Positions 1 to 8,377 of a stretch of 43,681 nt of DNA are shown here, piece by piece; the first letter of the stretch is position 1, and every line of letters begins with the position of its first letter. Below the pieces are notes generated by a model. The model was not told where the DNA came from. It saw nothing but the letters and a program-made list of their open reading frames with translations, and did no database searches. The DNA is taken from positions 1 through 43,681 of the forward strand of contig CAIVJE010000010.1 of the NCBI GenBank assembly GCA_903906135.1. The letters run 5' to 3'. The stretch is from an uncultured Verrucomicrobiota bacterium (GTDB lineage: Bacteria; Verrucomicrobiota; Verrucomicrobiia; Opitutales; Opitutaceae). Both the position numbers and the translations under genes were made by a program.

Positions 1-66
1 GAGGGCGACGCCGATCGCCAGCAGGCTCTCAGCGTTGGTAAAATTGGACCAGGAATCTTGGTTCAT
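1..66 (-). CDS. N-terminus of an unidentified protein, cut by the window edge
   Basis: An ATG at 64-66 on the minus strand opens a frame that stays open for 22 codons to the window edge, starting MNQDSWSNFTNAESLLAIGV. It begins 31 bp after the stop of the MOSC gene on the same strand, so it may be the next gene of that series. The hydrophobic end of the visible piece could be the start of a membrane segment. No Shine-Dalgarno sequence is visible. The fragment is too short to assign a family, and the frame itself is only moderately supported. Confidence 0.4.
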   Translation of the reverse strand, partial: MNQDSWSNFTNAESLLAIGVAL

Positions 67-97
67 CGCAGGAAGAATTTGGCTCTGGAAGCCATTT

Positions 98-925
98 TTA
101 GGGCATGACGATTACACGGTCACCGACGCGTAAGGTCCCCCGCTTGGTTTCATTAATAAAATTAACCCCAAAATTAATTTTGGTGGAATCCGTTGCATCG
201 CGCCGATAGGCGGCGAGCGTGGGGAGCGGTTCAAGGCCGCGCTCGGCGGTGAGCTGATCTACGGTTGTAACCGCGCAGCGTGCACAGGGGCCCGCGTGGC
301 GTAGCATGACATCATTGATCGTCAGACGAAGCCAACCATCCTCGGCAAACGGCTCACATCCACTCACCACTAAATTAGGCCGAAAGCGATTCATCGGTAA
401 GGTTTCCTGCTGCTGGGCAATGAGCCGATCGTTAAGGTGAGCCAGCGAGCCTTCGCTGATCATAAGCACCGGATAGCCATCGGCAAACGATACGGCGTCA
501 TCGGCTGATGCGCGGGGGGATTTAATGGGCCGTTGAAATGCCGCTCCCATGCGCACGAGTCGCACGGGTTGTCCGAGGAAACGGGTGAGCCACTCGGCGG
601 CCGCGTCATCGCAGTCATCGGCGATGGCCGCATGAGACCAGACCGTAATTTTTCGAGGGGTGATCGTCCCGCCCGTAAAGCGGGGCACGCTGACCTCTCC
701 CTGATGAGGCGAAGAGAGAATCAGAGTGTCGGCGCTGAGGGTCGTTTCAATGAGCGCCATGCGCGGATGGGTGCGCTGGCTGATAAATTGGCCATCCGCG
801 GCATTCACCACCATGAAGCGTCGATCCCCCACGAGGCCGAAGGCGTCGATGGCCGCCGAGGTCACGCTGAGTCCGCGGCAAGACTTAACTGGGTACAGAT
901 GAAGAGCGGAGAGCTGCACAGACAC
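98..925 (-). CDS. MOSC domain protein, YcbX/mARC-like molybdenum enzyme
   Basis: The 275-residue product has an N-terminal MOSC beta-barrel domain (about residues 3-120, with YPVKSCRG near the start) followed by a MOSC domain (about 130-275). The family binds molybdenum cofactor through a cysteine in a CxRC segment. Here this is AGPCARCAVTTVD, C214 and C217, with C217 the likelier ligand. Relatives such as E. coli YcbX and eukaryotic mARC reduce N-hydroxylated compounds using a partner electron donor. No ferredoxin or flavin partner is encoded nearby or fused to the C-terminus. The start is GTG at 923-925, and a second GTG two codons later is possible. It lies 41 bp downstream of the TIGR03067 gene, and a perfect GC-only palindrome (947-960) sits between them. 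Confidence 0.85.
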   Translation of the reverse strand: MSVQLSALHLYPVKSCRGLSVTSAAIDAFGLVGDRRFMVVNAADGQFISQRTHPRMALIETTLSADTLILSSPHQGEVSVPRFTGGTITPRKITVWSHAAIADDCDDAAAEWLTRFLGQPVRLVRMGAAFQRPIKSPRASADDAVSFADGYPVLMISEGSLAHLNDRLIAQQQETLPMNRFRPNLVVSGCEPFAEDGWLRLTINDVMLRHAGPCARCAVTTVDQLTAERGLEPLPTLAAYRRDATDSTKINFGVNFINETKRGTLRVGDRVIVMP

Positions 926-946
926 AAAAAAGATAAGTCGAGAGAC

Positions 947-960
947 GCGGCCGCGGCCGC
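947..960. repeat. 14-bp GC-only perfect palindrome between two genes
   Basis: GCGGCCGCGGCCGC is a perfect palindrome made of two overlapping NotI-type octamers. It lies in the 41-bp gap between the TIGR03067 stop and the MOSC start. On the minus strand a T6 run follows about 15 bases later, too far for a standard intrinsic terminator. It could form a small hairpin in the polycistronic message. No function can be assigned. Confidence 0.5.
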
Positions 961-966
961 ACGGGA

Positions 967-1401
967 TTAGGCGTTAACCGGAAGATCTTTGCGGTGATAA
1001 TTGACGAGATAGATCTGCTGATCCTGGCCGGTCGAAAATTTCTCTGGGCGGACGCCGCTGAGCCCGTAGCAGATGGAAAGGGCGCCCCCGGCAAATTTAA
1101 AAATAGCAGGAATAGCTCGACCGGCATTGGGGCCGGTGACGCCATGCAAGGTTAAGCCGGCCGGCTCGATCGTGTAGGTGCCTTGATCAGAAGTGACGCC
1201 GCCAAAGCGCACGGCATATTCTCCGCCAGTTAGTTCCAGCTCCATTTTATCGAGCATCATTTTGGGGGCCTCTTCGCCGTCGAGTTCGGCGTAGAGCGGT
1301 TGCCAGATGCCTTCGGGTGATTGCATGGAGTGATTGGCCACAAAAAAGCCGCGAAAGTCACGATCAGAAAATTTGGGCTGAGCCGGTGGGGCCGACCGCA
1401 A
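967..1401 (-). CDS. TIGR03067 domain protein
   Basis: This 144-residue protein matches the TIGR03067 pattern: an opening GIWQPLYAELDGEEAP segment, a central GTYTIEP strand and a closing ALSICYGLSGVRPEKFST segment. The family is small, beta-rich and lipocalin-like, is common in Planctomycetes and Verrucomicrobiota, and has no established function. No signal peptide is apparent. The long form starts at TTG (1399-1401), three bases after the rmuC stop, and has no clear Shine-Dalgarno. The ATG giving MQSPEGIW, 25 codons later, sits exactly at the domain edge and could be the real start. The tight spacing suggests co-transcription with rmuC. Confidence 0.75.
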   Translation of the reverse strand: MRSAPPAQPKFSDRDFRGFFVANHSMQSPEGIWQPLYAELDGEEAPKMMLDKMELELTGGEYAVRFGGVTSDQGTYTIEPAGLTLHGVTGPNAGRAIPAIFKFAGGALSICYGLSGVRPEKFSTGQDQQIYLVNYHRKDLPVNA

Positions 1402-1403
1402 GC

Positions 1404-2696
1404 TTAACTGCGCTTGGTAATCTCGCGCGTCGTTGTTTCAATTAGACTTGGCTCGATAATCTCCTTCACGCCTTTGGCGCCGAGTTCTAAAAATTTACGT
1501 GACCCGGGGAGGAGCGTGCCTTCATAGGCGCCAACAGCTGAATTATACGATTTGCTGGCTGTTTCGAGGCTGCGGCCAACTTTCTCGAGATGTTCAGCGA
1601 AGCCTTTAATGCGATCGTAGAGTTGCCGCCCAAGGTCGGCGATTTCGTCGGCATTCTTAGAAACCGCTTCTTGGCGCCAACCGTAAGCCGCGGCCTTAAG
1701 GAGCGCGATGAGTGTCGCCGGGGTGGCGAGCAGAACTTTTTTGCTAATCGCTCGATCGATGAGGTTCGGGTCGCCTTGCAGGGCACCAGCAAGGAATTGA
1801 TCGCCGGGTAGAAAAAGAACGACGAATTCTGGCGAAGGCTGAAACTGGGCCCAATAATCTTTGGCGCCGAGAGCATCGATGTGACCGCGAACCTTGGCCG
1901 CGTGCTCCGCTAATTTAGCGGAACGAACATGATCATCGGAGGAATTAACCGCTTCGCGATAGGCATCGTTAGGCGCTTTGGCATCGATGACCACTTGCTG
2001 GCCACCGGGGAGTCGAACGATCAGATCAGGCCGAAAACCACCCGAAGTTTGTTGCTCCGTAAAATCACAGTAGGAACTCATTCCGGAGAGTTCGACCACG
2101 CGCCGGAGTTGCAGTTCGCCCCATGTGCCCGCGGTTGTGGTGGAGCGCAGGGCGGTGGTGAGTTTGGCGGCCTCGGCTTGCAGCGAGATCTGCGCGGTGC
2201 CAAGCGATTTTAACTGAGTGGAAAGTTCGCTGTAAGCGCCGGCGCGAGCTTTTTCGATTTCGCCGATCTTGGCGTCAACCTTCTCGAGAGATTCTTTGAG
2301 TGGTTTGACGAGCGAGTCGATGGCCTGTTGGCGTTTACCCAGATCGTCGGCGGATTGCTGATGCAGTTTGCTAAAAGTTTCGCGGGCGAGCTCGAGAAAA
2401 GATTGGTTGTTGGAGCGGAGCGCATCGGCCGAGAGAGCCTTAAAGGAATTTGTCAGGCGCTCGTGAGCGTCAGTCAGCGCCGCAATTTTCTCGGTGGCCG
2501 CGGCCCGCTCAGCGGAGAGCTCATTTTCAATTTTTGATTTTTTCGCCTCAAGCTCAGTCAAGCGCAGGCGGGCCGCCTCGAGGTCGAGAGCTAAAAGCCG
2601 AGCGCGTTCATGCGTGGCCGCGGCCCGAGCTTGGGCGATAAACCAGCCTAAAGCGACGCCGAGGGCGAGGCCGAGTAGCGCGATAGCCATTTCCAT
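1404..2696 (-). CDS. rmuC: DNA recombination protein RmuC
   Basis: The 430-residue protein shows the RmuC architecture. It has an N-terminal membrane anchor (about residues 3-22), a long charged coiled coil (about 30-130) and a C-terminal RmuC domain. The RmuC domain belongs to the PD-(D/E)XK-like nuclease fold and carries the FRPDLIVRLPGGQQVVIDAK segment, with the expected D and DAK acidic/lysine positions. In E. coli, rmuC affects inversion between short inverted repeats, and its biochemistry is poorly defined. The first codons read MEM, so a start two codons later is possible. It lies 43 bp downstream of the ABC ATPase gene and 2 bp before the TIGR03067 frame. Confidence 0.93.
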   Translation of the reverse strand: MEMAIALLGLALGVALGWFIAQARAAATHERARLLALDLEAARLRLTELEAKKSKIENELSAERAAATEKIAALTDAHERLTNSFKALSADALRSNNQSFLELARETFSKLHQQSADDLGKRQQAIDSLVKPLKESLEKVDAKIGEIEKARAGAYSELSTQLKSLGTAQISLQAEAAKLTTALRSTTTAGTWGELQLRRVVELSGMSSYCDFTEQQTSGGFRPDLIVRLPGGQQVVIDAKAPNDAYREAVNSSDDHVRSAKLAEHAAKVRGHIDALGAKDYWAQFQPSPEFVVLFLPGDQFLAGALQGDPNLIDRAISKKVLLATPATLIALLKAAAYGWRQEAVSKNADEIADLGRQLYDRIKGFAEHLEKVGRSLETASKSYNSAVGAYEGTLLPGSRKFLELGAKGVKEIIEPSLIETTTREITKRS

Positions 2697-2739
2697 GCCG
2701 GCAGTGATAGTAGGAAAGGTCGCGCGCGCAAGCTTGCCG

Positions 2740-3723
2740 CTACTTAGCCGCTACTCCGCGGGAAAACAGCTCGGTGATAATATCCTCAAGGGGGACATCT
2801 TGAATCGTCAGATCGTCTACCTGACCGAGCCCTAAAATTTGTTGGCAGACCGTGACGACCTGCTCACTAGGCACATGCAGTAACATCTCGCCATCATCAC
2901 AAACTTTGGCCGTGCCATGGGCCGGTTGCCAGCCGAGCGGCAAGGCCGCATCGCGGGGCTTGAACTTGATAATCCGCTGTTGGGCCCCGGCGCCCGTGAT
3001 ACGGTCTAGGTTCCCGTCGTAAATTTTTTTACCGCGATCAATCACGATCACGCGCTCACACAAAGAGGTGATATCGGCCATGTAGTGGCTGGTGAGCAAA
3101 ATTGTGGTTTTGTAGCGTCGATTATAATCACGCAAAAATTCGCGGACCGCCTTTTGGGAGACCACATCGAGGCCGATGGTCGGTTCATCGAGAAAAAGCA
3201 CGCGCGGGCGATGCAGGAGGGCGGCGATGAGCTCCATCTTCATGCGCTCCCCGAGAGATAATTCTCGCACCATGACATTCAGTTTTGCACCGACACCGAG
3301 CAAGGTAACGAGTTCATCAAGGGTGGCCTGATAAACTTTCTGCTCGAGTCCATAGATGGCGCGCAGGAGATAGAAAGATTCAATCGCGGGCAGGTCCCAC
3401 CAGAGTTGGTTTTTCTGACCGAGCACAATGGCGAAGAGCCGACGATATTCATTTTCGCGCTTGGTGGGGTCGAAGCCCGCGACGCTCGCGTGGCCGCTGG
3501 TTGGATAAATTAACCCCGAGAGCATTTTGAGCGTCGTGGTTTTGCCGGCGCCATTCGGTCCAAGAAAACCGACAAACTCACCTTCTTTGATCGAGAAGCT
3601 GATATGGTCCGCCGCCCGAGTTTCTTCAAATTCACGATGAAATAGTCCCTTCACTCCGCCCCAGAAGCCGGGCTGTTTTTTATAAGTGCGAAAGACTCGG
3701 GTCAGATTTTCAACTTCGATCAT
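2740..3723 (-). CDS. ABC-2 type transporter ATP-binding protein
   Basis: This 327-residue ATPase has Walker A GPNGAGKTTT (K61), signature LSLGER, Walker B VLFLDEPTIGLD and a switch histidine in LLTSHYM. It also has an extended N-terminal region (FRTYKKQPGFWGGVKGLFHR) and a C-terminal tail of about 80 residues. That layout is typical of the COG4586 group of ABC-2 exporters, which are normally encoded next to two six-helix permeases. No permease lies in this window: upstream is surE (122 bp away) and downstream is rmuC. The ATPase must therefore pair with a permease encoded elsewhere or act alone. The family is clear; the substrate is unknown. Confidence 0.9.
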   Translation of the reverse strand: MIEVENLTRVFRTYKKQPGFWGGVKGLFHREFEETRAADHISFSIKEGEFVGFLGPNGAGKTTTLKMLSGLIYPTSGHASVAGFDPTKRENEYRRLFAIVLGQKNQLWWDLPAIESFYLLRAIYGLEQKVYQATLDELVTLLGVGAKLNVMVRELSLGERMKMELIAALLHRPRVLFLDEPTIGLDVVSQKAVREFLRDYNRRYKTTILLTSHYMADITSLCERVIVIDRGKKIYDGNLDRITGAGAQQRIIKFKPRDAALPLGWQPAHGTAKVCDDGEMLLHVPSEQVVTVCQQILGLGQVDDLTIQDVPLEDIITELFSRGVAAK

Positions 3724-3845
3724 AAAGGTGGTCGGGGAGAGATGCAGAGTGGGCTGGGCCGTGGCAGATGCGGTTAGCTGGAGCAGAGTGTTGGGTTGCT
3801 TGGGTTATTTCACCGTCGAATTAAGCGGCACCGGAACGCTCATTT

Positions 3846-4622
3846 TCAAGCATGACCAAGCCGACGATAATCGAGCACGGTGTGGCTGATAAAGCCTTGG
3901 GCGAGGCAGCGTACATCGGTTAAGGGCGTGGGCGGGGAGACATCTTGAATTTTTCCCCAGAGGAGGTGGTGAGAGCCATCGTCCGCTTGTGGGCTGAAGA
4001 GTCCGGGGACGTGCACGTGAGCAGGGACGGTGCGCTGGACGGCGGTATTCGGGAGACAGGGGTAGGGGAAATTTATGTTATGTACCGTAAAGCTATCGAC
4101 GGGAGTAATGGCAAAAAGCTCTGGGGCCATTCGCGCGGCATGAGCGGCCGAAGTTTTCAGCGTAGCGAGCAGCGCGGCATCAGGCGCCCCACCTTTTTCT
4201 TTCAGATGAGCATAGACTTCTTCCGCGATATCCTGAGAGACGGCCATGGCGGGTAGTCCATGCAGAGCGCCTTCCCATGCTCCCGCCACCGTGCCGCTGG
4301 CGAGAATGAAGCCGAGTGAGCAATTGAATCCTAGGTTAATTCCGCTGATCACTCCCGCCACCGGCTCGGGCAGGAGATGGGCTAGGGCAATATTCACACA
4401 ATCAGACGGCGTGCCATCAACGGTCCAGGTGGGGCAGCCAAACCCGCGGTCGACGACACTCGATTTTACTGGCCGGTTGCGCGTCTTGGAAGCACCGGAC
4501 CAGCTTTGTTCAGTGGCAGGGGCGACGACGGAGAGCTGATGGCCAGCGGCCTTAAGGGCAAAAATTAACTCATGCAGGAACGCCGAACCGATGCCGTCGT
4601 CGTTGGTGACCAGAAGTTTCAT
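3846..4622 (-). CDS. surE: 5'/3'-nucleotidase SurE
   Basis: SurE is a metal-dependent survival phosphatase that hydrolyses nucleoside monophosphates. The 258-residue product starts MKLLVTNDDGIGS, with metal ligands D8 and D9. It continues with APATEQSWSG, supplying the conserved serine near residue 40, and the SGINLGFN segment with the metal-binding asparagine. A clear GGAGG Shine-Dalgarno lies ten bases before the ATG and directly follows the TAA of the upstream DUF2127 gene (gap 16 bp), which suggests translational coupling. SurE is classically linked with stationary-phase survival. Confidence 0.95.
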   Translation of the reverse strand: MKLLVTNDDGIGSAFLHELIFALKAAGHQLSVVAPATEQSWSGASKTRNRPVKSSVVDRGFGCPTWTVDGTPSDCVNIALAHLLPEPVAGVISGINLGFNCSLGFILASGTVAGAWEGALHGLPAMAVSQDIAEEVYAHLKEKGGAPDAALLATLKTSAAHAARMAPELFAITPVDSFTVHNINFPYPCLPNTAVQRTVPAHVHVPGLFSPQADDGSHHLLWGKIQDVSPPTPLTDVRCLAQGFISHTVLDYRRLGHA

Positions 4623-4638
4623 GAAATCATGGCCTCCT

Positions 4639-5136
4639 TTAGCGGTGATCTGCTGACCCTGGCTTTATTTCAGCGGCGCGTTTGCGGCGCGTCTCTGTCA
4701 GTAACCAGACCATGTAGCCAACGATGACAAGATTTAGGCTGAGGACGCCAATGAGCAGGCCGGAGGGATTGCGGAATAGCTCGTAAGTTTCAAAGGGAAT
4801 ATAAATGCCCCCGCTGAGGGCTGCGAGCCACTCAGCCCAGCGGCGTTCGTGCCAAAGTCCATAAGCTTCCACGAAGCGCACGGTCGCATAAATCGCCGCC
4901 ACGCCAGCGAGAGCCCAGAGGTGAGAATCCTCTAGTCGCGCCATCGCATTGATGAAGATTTGCGGATAATAATGTTCAGGGTTCAGGTGCAGCTGCCGGA
5001 TGATTTGCTCGGCAAATAATTCATTATCGCGATTGAGGAAACTCAAGAATCCGAAGCCCGCGATGAGTACAATCAGTCCCTTCAAGGCCTCGATGCAAGC
5101 GACAGGACGAAGAGCTTTGTGGTGGGTGGTCTGCAC
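4639..5136 (-). CDS. DUF2127 family membrane protein
   Basis: The 165-residue product starts at GTG (5134-5136) with VQTTHHKALRPVACIEALKG. It has about four hydrophobic segments: GLIVLIAGFGFLSFL; a middle pair around ALAGVAAIYATVRFVEAYGL and WLAALSGGIYIPFE; and LLIGVLSLNLVIVGYMVWLL. This matches DUF2127, a family of small predicted inner-membrane proteins of unknown function with the characteristic EAYGLWHERRWAEW loop. The frame is open further upstream, but that part overlaps the end of pnp and its terminator and has a non-protein-like composition, so I use the GTG. It is followed by surE after 16 bp. Confidence 0.8.
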   Translation of the reverse strand: MQTTHHKALRPVACIEALKGLIVLIAGFGFLSFLNRDNELFAEQIIRQLHLNPEHYYPQIFINAMARLEDSHLWALAGVAAIYATVRFVEAYGLWHERRWAEWLAALSGGIYIPFETYELFRNPSGLLIGVLSLNLVIVGYMVWLLTETRRKRAAEIKPGSADHR

Positions 5137-5170
5137 GAGTTGACCAACGTAGGTACCTTTGGGTTTACGG

Positions 5171-5202
5171 AAAGAAAAAAGCCGCGACGGGGGTCGCGGC
5201 TT
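5171..5202 (-). terminator. Rho-independent terminator after pnp
   Basis: An 8-bp perfect stem, GCCGCGAC (5181-5188) with GTCGCGGC (5193-5200), flanked by an A-T extension, closes a 4-base loop. On the minus strand it is followed by a T-rich run, TTTTTTCTTT (5171-5180). It begins about 40 bp after the pnp stop codon. The DUF2127 gene starts 35 bp further on, so its expression needs read-through or a promoter inside this short gap. Confidence 0.85.
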
Positions 5203-5242
5203 GAAAAGAGGAGGGCAGTTGGTCCTGAGGACCGGCCCGACC

Positions 5243-7471
5243 TTAGGACTGGGCGGGCGCAGGTGCTTCAGCCGCAGGGGCCGCTTCGCCACCACCGGTA
5301 GCTTGCTTTTGTGCCTCGAGATCAGCCATCGCGGCCTTGCGGCTGAGACGGACTTTGCCCGAACGCTCGTCGATGCCGACACATTTGACGGTAATGGAGT
5401 CGCCCATCTTGACGACATCCTCCGTGCGACGCACGCGGAAGTCAGCCAATTCGGAAATGTGCACGAGGCCTTCTTTGCCAGGCATACATTCTACGAACGC
5501 ACCAAATTCCTTAACGCCGGTGACGCGACCGGTGTAGATCTTGCCGATTTCGATTTGGGAACCACCGCCGCAGAGGGCGTCGATTTCCTGCACGGCGCGG
5601 TTCATGGCGTCGGCATTATTCGAATAAATGAAGACCTTGCCGGAATCATCATCGGAAATGTCGATCTGTGCCCCGGTCGTTTCCGTGATACGGCGGATTG
5701 TCTTGCCGCCCGGTCCGATGAGCAGGCCGATCTTCTCTGGATCGATCTGAATCGTTTGGATTCGGGGCGCGTAAGGGGAGAGGTCTTTGCGGGGAGCCGG
5801 AAGCGAGGCGAGCATCGACTTGAGGATCTCGATGCGAGCATCGCGCGCTTGATACACCGCGGTCTTCGCGATTTCAAAAGGTAGGCCGTTGATTTTGAGG
5901 TCGAGCTGGAAGCCCGTGATCCCCTTCGTCGTGCCCGCAATCTTGAAATCCATATCGCCGAAATGATCTTCCTCACCGAGAATGTCGGTGATGGTCGTCC
6001 ACTTGGTGATTCCACCATTGGCATCCATTTCGGTCATCAGACCGCAGGAAATACCAGCGACTGGCGCGATGATGGGTACGCCCGCATCCATGAGGGCCAA
6101 GCAACCGCCGCAGATGGAAGCCATCGAGGTCGAGCCGTTGGAGGCCATGATCTCAGAGACGACGCGGATCGAGTAGGGGAAGACATCCTCTGGGGGGAGA
6201 ATCGGCACGAGCGAACGCTCGGCCAGTGCGCCGTGACCAATTTCGCGGCGGCCTGGGCCAATGAAGCGACCGGCTTCACCAACCGAGAACGGCGGGAAAT
6301 TGTAATGGAGAATGAAGCTCTTCGACGTAGCGCCGCCGGTGAGTCCGTCCATGTCTTGGGCTTCTTTCGTCGGTCCCAGGGTGACGATGGCAATATTTTG
6401 GGTGTCACCACGTTGGAACATGGCGGAACCATGCACGCGCGGGAGAACGCCAACTTTGGATTGCAGCGGACGCAGGGCCTTCGCGTCGCGATGATCCGAG
6501 CGAACGCCCTTGGCGAGCACGGTGGCGCGGTAAGCTTTGTATTGGAGGTCTTCGAAGACGACGTTGAGGTCGACATCGGTGAATTTGCCTTCGCCCAACT
6601 CGGCAACGAGAGCCGCCTTGGCCTCGTCTTTTAACTTTTTGACGTTGGCCGAGCGGATATTTTTCTCAAAGCCGAAGATGGCGGTGGAAACGCGATCTGC
6701 TGGGACGACGCGCTCAATGATAGCGCGGGCCTCAGGGGTGGCGCCGACGAGCTTGAAGGTTGCCTTGGGTTTGCCAGCCAGGACGACTAATTCTTTAATC
6801 GCTGCGATGATGGGCTGAATTGCTTGGTGACCAAAAGCGAGGGCTTCAACAAATCTCTCCTCAGAAATTTGGTCGGCCGAACCTTCGATCATCAGCATGT
6901 CCTTGGTATTGCCGACGTAGATGAGATCGAGCGCGGATGAGTACATCTGCTCGATGGTTGGGTTGGCGACAAACACGTCGTCGATGAGCGCGACGCGCAC
7001 GCAGCCAATCGGCCCGTTCCACGGAATGTCAGAGATCGCGAGAGCGGCGCTGGCGCCGTTCACCATGGCGATATCGGAATCGTTGATCAGGTCGGCCGAC
7101 ATGAGCTGGCCGATGATCTGCACTTCATTCAGGAAACCCTCAGGGAAGAGCGGCCGGCAGGGGCGATCGCAGAGGCGGGAGATGAGGATTTCGCGCTCGC
7201 TGGGCCGGCCTTCGCGTTTGAAGTAGCCACCAGGAAAACGGCCGGCCGCGGCGTATTTATCGCGGTAGTCGCAGGTGAGTGGGAAAAAATCTTGGCCGGG
7301 GCGCATCGTCTGAGCGACGCAGGCGGTGACGAAGACATTGGTTTCGCCAACATTGACGTTGACGGCGCCGCCCGCGAGTTGGGCGATGGAGCCAGTGGAG
7401 AACGTGAGCCCGAGACCGGGCACGGTAACATTGTGTTTCTGATTCATATTATGGGAGATTGGGCCGCTCAT
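5243..7471 (-). CDS. pnp: Polyribonucleotide nucleotidyltransferase (PNPase)
   Basis: PNPase is the phosphate-dependent 3'-5' exoribonuclease of the RNA degradosome. The 742-residue protein has the full set of domains: a first RNase PH domain ([20 protein letters not shown]), a helical linker, a second RNase PH domain ([16 protein letters not shown] and [23 protein letters not shown]), a KH domain ([17 protein letters not shown]) and a C-terminal S1 domain ([19 protein letters not shown]). Neither the first ATG (7469-7471) nor the second (7445-7447, giving [12 protein letters not shown]) has a clear Shine-Dalgarno. The second matches the usual family start better. It lies downstream of rpsO, the classic rpsO-pnp order, and a 14-bp hairpin lies between them. 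Confidence 0.97.
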   Translation of the reverse strand: MSGPISHNMNQKHNVTVPGLGLTFSTGSIAQLAGGAVNVNVGETNVFVTACVAQTMRPGQDFFPLTCDYRDKYAAAGRFPGGYFKREGRPSEREILISRLCDRPCRPLFPEGFLNEVQIIGQLMSADLINDSDIAMVNGASAALAISDIPWNGPIGCVRVALIDDVFVANPTIEQMYSSALDLIYVGNTKDMLMIEGSADQISEERFVEALAFGHQAIQPIIAAIKELVVLAGKPKATFKLVGATPEARAIIERVVPADRVSTAIFGFEKNIRSANVKKLKDEAKAALVAELGEGKFTDVDLNVVFEDLQYKAYRATVLAKGVRSDHRDAKALRPLQSKVGVLPRVHGSAMFQRGDTQNIAIVTLGPTKEAQDMDGLTGGATSKSFILHYNFPPFSVGEAGRFIGPGRREIGHGALAERSLVPILPPEDVFPYSIRVVSEIMASNGSTSMASICGGCLALMDAGVPIIAPVAGISCGLMTEMDANGGITKWTTITDILGEEDHFGDMDFKIAGTTKGITGFQLDLKINGLPFEIAKTAVYQARDARIEILKSMLASLPAPRKDLSPYAPRIQTIQIDPEKIGLLIGPGGKTIRRITETTGAQIDISDDDSGKVFIYSNNADAMNRAVQEIDALCGGGSQIEIGKIYTGRVTGVKEFGAFVECMPGKEGLVHISELADFRVRRTEDVVKMGDSITVKCVGIDERSGKVRLSRKAAMADLEAQKQATGGGEAAPAAEAPAPAQS

Positions 7472-7634
7472 GGCCCGGTAGGTAGGCGACGATCAAAGAC
7501 CGCGCTACAGGTTAATTTACCTTTTCCTTCGCTTCCCCTGAATCAGTTCCGAGAAATTTCTATTGGCGGTCCCAGCGGAGTGGGGCGGCAAACGGAAATG
7601 TCCCGGGCGGCTGCTTCTAGTGAGGAGAGCTAAT

Positions 7635-7668
7635 ACGAAGGGCAGCCCGTCGGTGGACTGCCCTTCGT
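7635..7668 (-). promoter_or_regulatory. Long hairpin between rpsO and pnp
   Basis: ACGAAGGGCAG (7635-7645) and CTGCCCTTCGT (7658-7668) pair perfectly. On the minus-strand RNA three more pairs, one of them G-U, extend this to a 14-bp stem with a 6-base loop. The extra pair would be an A-C mismatch on the plus strand, so the structure suits the rpsO-pnp transcript. It begins nine bases after the rpsO stop. No U-run follows, so it is not a standard terminator. In E. coli an RNase III-cleaved hairpin in the pnp leader mediates PNPase autoregulation; an equivalent role here is inferred only. Confidence 0.7.
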
Positions 7669-7676
7669 GAAATCGG

Positions 7677-7940
7677 TTACTTGCGCAGACTGAGCTTCTG
7701 CAGCAGGTCGTTGTATTTGGCGAGGTCCTCGCTCTTGACGTAATCAAGAAGCTTGCGACGGCGACTAGCCATTTGAAGAAGGCCGCGGCGGCTGTGGAAA
7801 TCCTTGCGATGCGTGCGCAAATGCTCGGTCAAGTGATTGATTCGAGCGGTGAGCAGCGCGATCTGGACGTCGCTAGAGCCGGTGTCCTTTTCGTGGGTTT
7901 TATATAAGGCTATGACTTCTGATTTAACGGGTTGTGACAT
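7677..7940 (-). CDS. rpsO: 30S ribosomal protein S15
   Basis: S15 is a primary 16S rRNA-binding protein of the small-subunit platform. The 87-residue product is near the usual length of 88-89. It carries the conserved segments [49 protein letters not shown] and a final LRK. It is the first gene of the rpsO-pnp pair. No strong Shine-Dalgarno is visible before the ATG, but the leader contains two stable hairpins (7987-8075). Many bacteria use an rpsO leader RNA bound by S15 for feedback control. Confidence 0.97.
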   Translation of the reverse strand: MSQPVKSEVIALYKTHEKDTGSSDVQIALLTARINHLTEHLRTHRKDFHSRRGLLQMASRRRKLLDYVKSEDLAKYNDLLQKLSLRK

Positions 7941-7986
7941 GGTTTGGATTGTTGATTACGCGATCGTTTGGAGGCCTTGCGGCTTC

Positions 7987-8075
7987 GTGCCACCCGCTTT
8001 TGGAGGGCCGGCGGCACCGTTATCGTCCGGTTACCCAGACTGACCGTGGCTGAAATCTGCGACCAGCAGACTTCA
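7987..8075 (-). promoter_or_regulatory. Structured leader of rpsO, candidate S15 autoregulatory RNA
   Basis: Two hairpins lie 46-135 bases upstream of the rpsO ATG. The first pairs 8051-8060 with 8066-8075 as a 10-bp stem around a 5-base loop. One pair is G-U on the minus-strand RNA and would be an A-C mismatch on the other strand. The second is closed by GTGCC (7987-7991) and GGCAC (8013-8017), with an inner CCC/GGG pairing and a bulge. A GCC-GCAA-GGC mini-hairpin follows. S15 leader RNAs differ between phyla and usually bind the repressor protein. The structures are visible; the regulatory role is an inference. Confidence 0.45.
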
Positions 8076-8091
8076 ACTAACGCAAGGTCCC

Positions 8092-8120
8092 ATTAACTAA
8101 ATCGCGCCCATCGCCTGCAA
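8092..8120 (-). promoter_or_regulatory. Putative sigma-70 type promoter for rpsO
   Basis: On the minus strand TTGCAG (8115-8120) is followed after 17 bp by GTTAAT (8092-8097). The expected transcript start near 8085 would give a leader of about 145 bases containing both rpsO hairpins. The -35 matches the consensus at 4 of 6 positions and the -10 also at 4 of 6. The same GTTAAT hexamer occurs at the putative ptsI promoter. Confidence 0.35.
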
Positions 8121-8377
8121 GCGTTTTTTTGCTAGAATGAGGGAAGCTTCGGTGCGGTAGGTTATCGTGGAGGTTGCTGAGCTATCTCAGCCACAGTTGG
8201 GCCGAGGCAGCGGCCTCATTTAACTAATGGCTAATTTAATATATAATCACAAATATCTACTGGGCAATTTCTTATGAAATTATTATTATCAATAAGATCT
8301 GCCTTCAGGCCTGATGCTATTGATGGGCAGGATGGAGGAGTCCCTTTGCCTATTAAGCGTCTCTGGCCGGTAATTTA
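8121..8377. other. Gene-free, partly A+T-rich intergenic stretch
   Basis: No coding frame of credible composition is visible on either strand. The stretch holds a perfect 6-bp hairpin GCTGAG/CTCAGC (8176-8191), a 5-bp hairpin GAGGC/GCCTC (8204-8217) and, from about 8218 to 8300, a strongly A+T-rich tract that contrasts with the surrounding sequence. Its left part precedes the rpsO promoter and its right end follows the dciA stop. It could hold upstream promoter elements, a small RNA or decayed sequence; I cannot tell which. Confidence 0.5.

Noticed and set aside
5159-5884. Open 241-codon frame on the plus strand at the pnp end
   Set aside because: It is antisense to the S1/KH part of pnp and crosses the pnp terminator. 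No domain and no start signal are visible.
5963-6634. Open 223-codon frame on the plus strand inside pnp
   Set aside because: It is antisense to the conserved second RNase PH domain, and its composition mirrors the pnp codons.
8133-8138. Plus-strand extended -10 box TGCTAGAAT
   Set aside because: No -35 hexamer lies at a proper distance, and no plus-strand gene follows.
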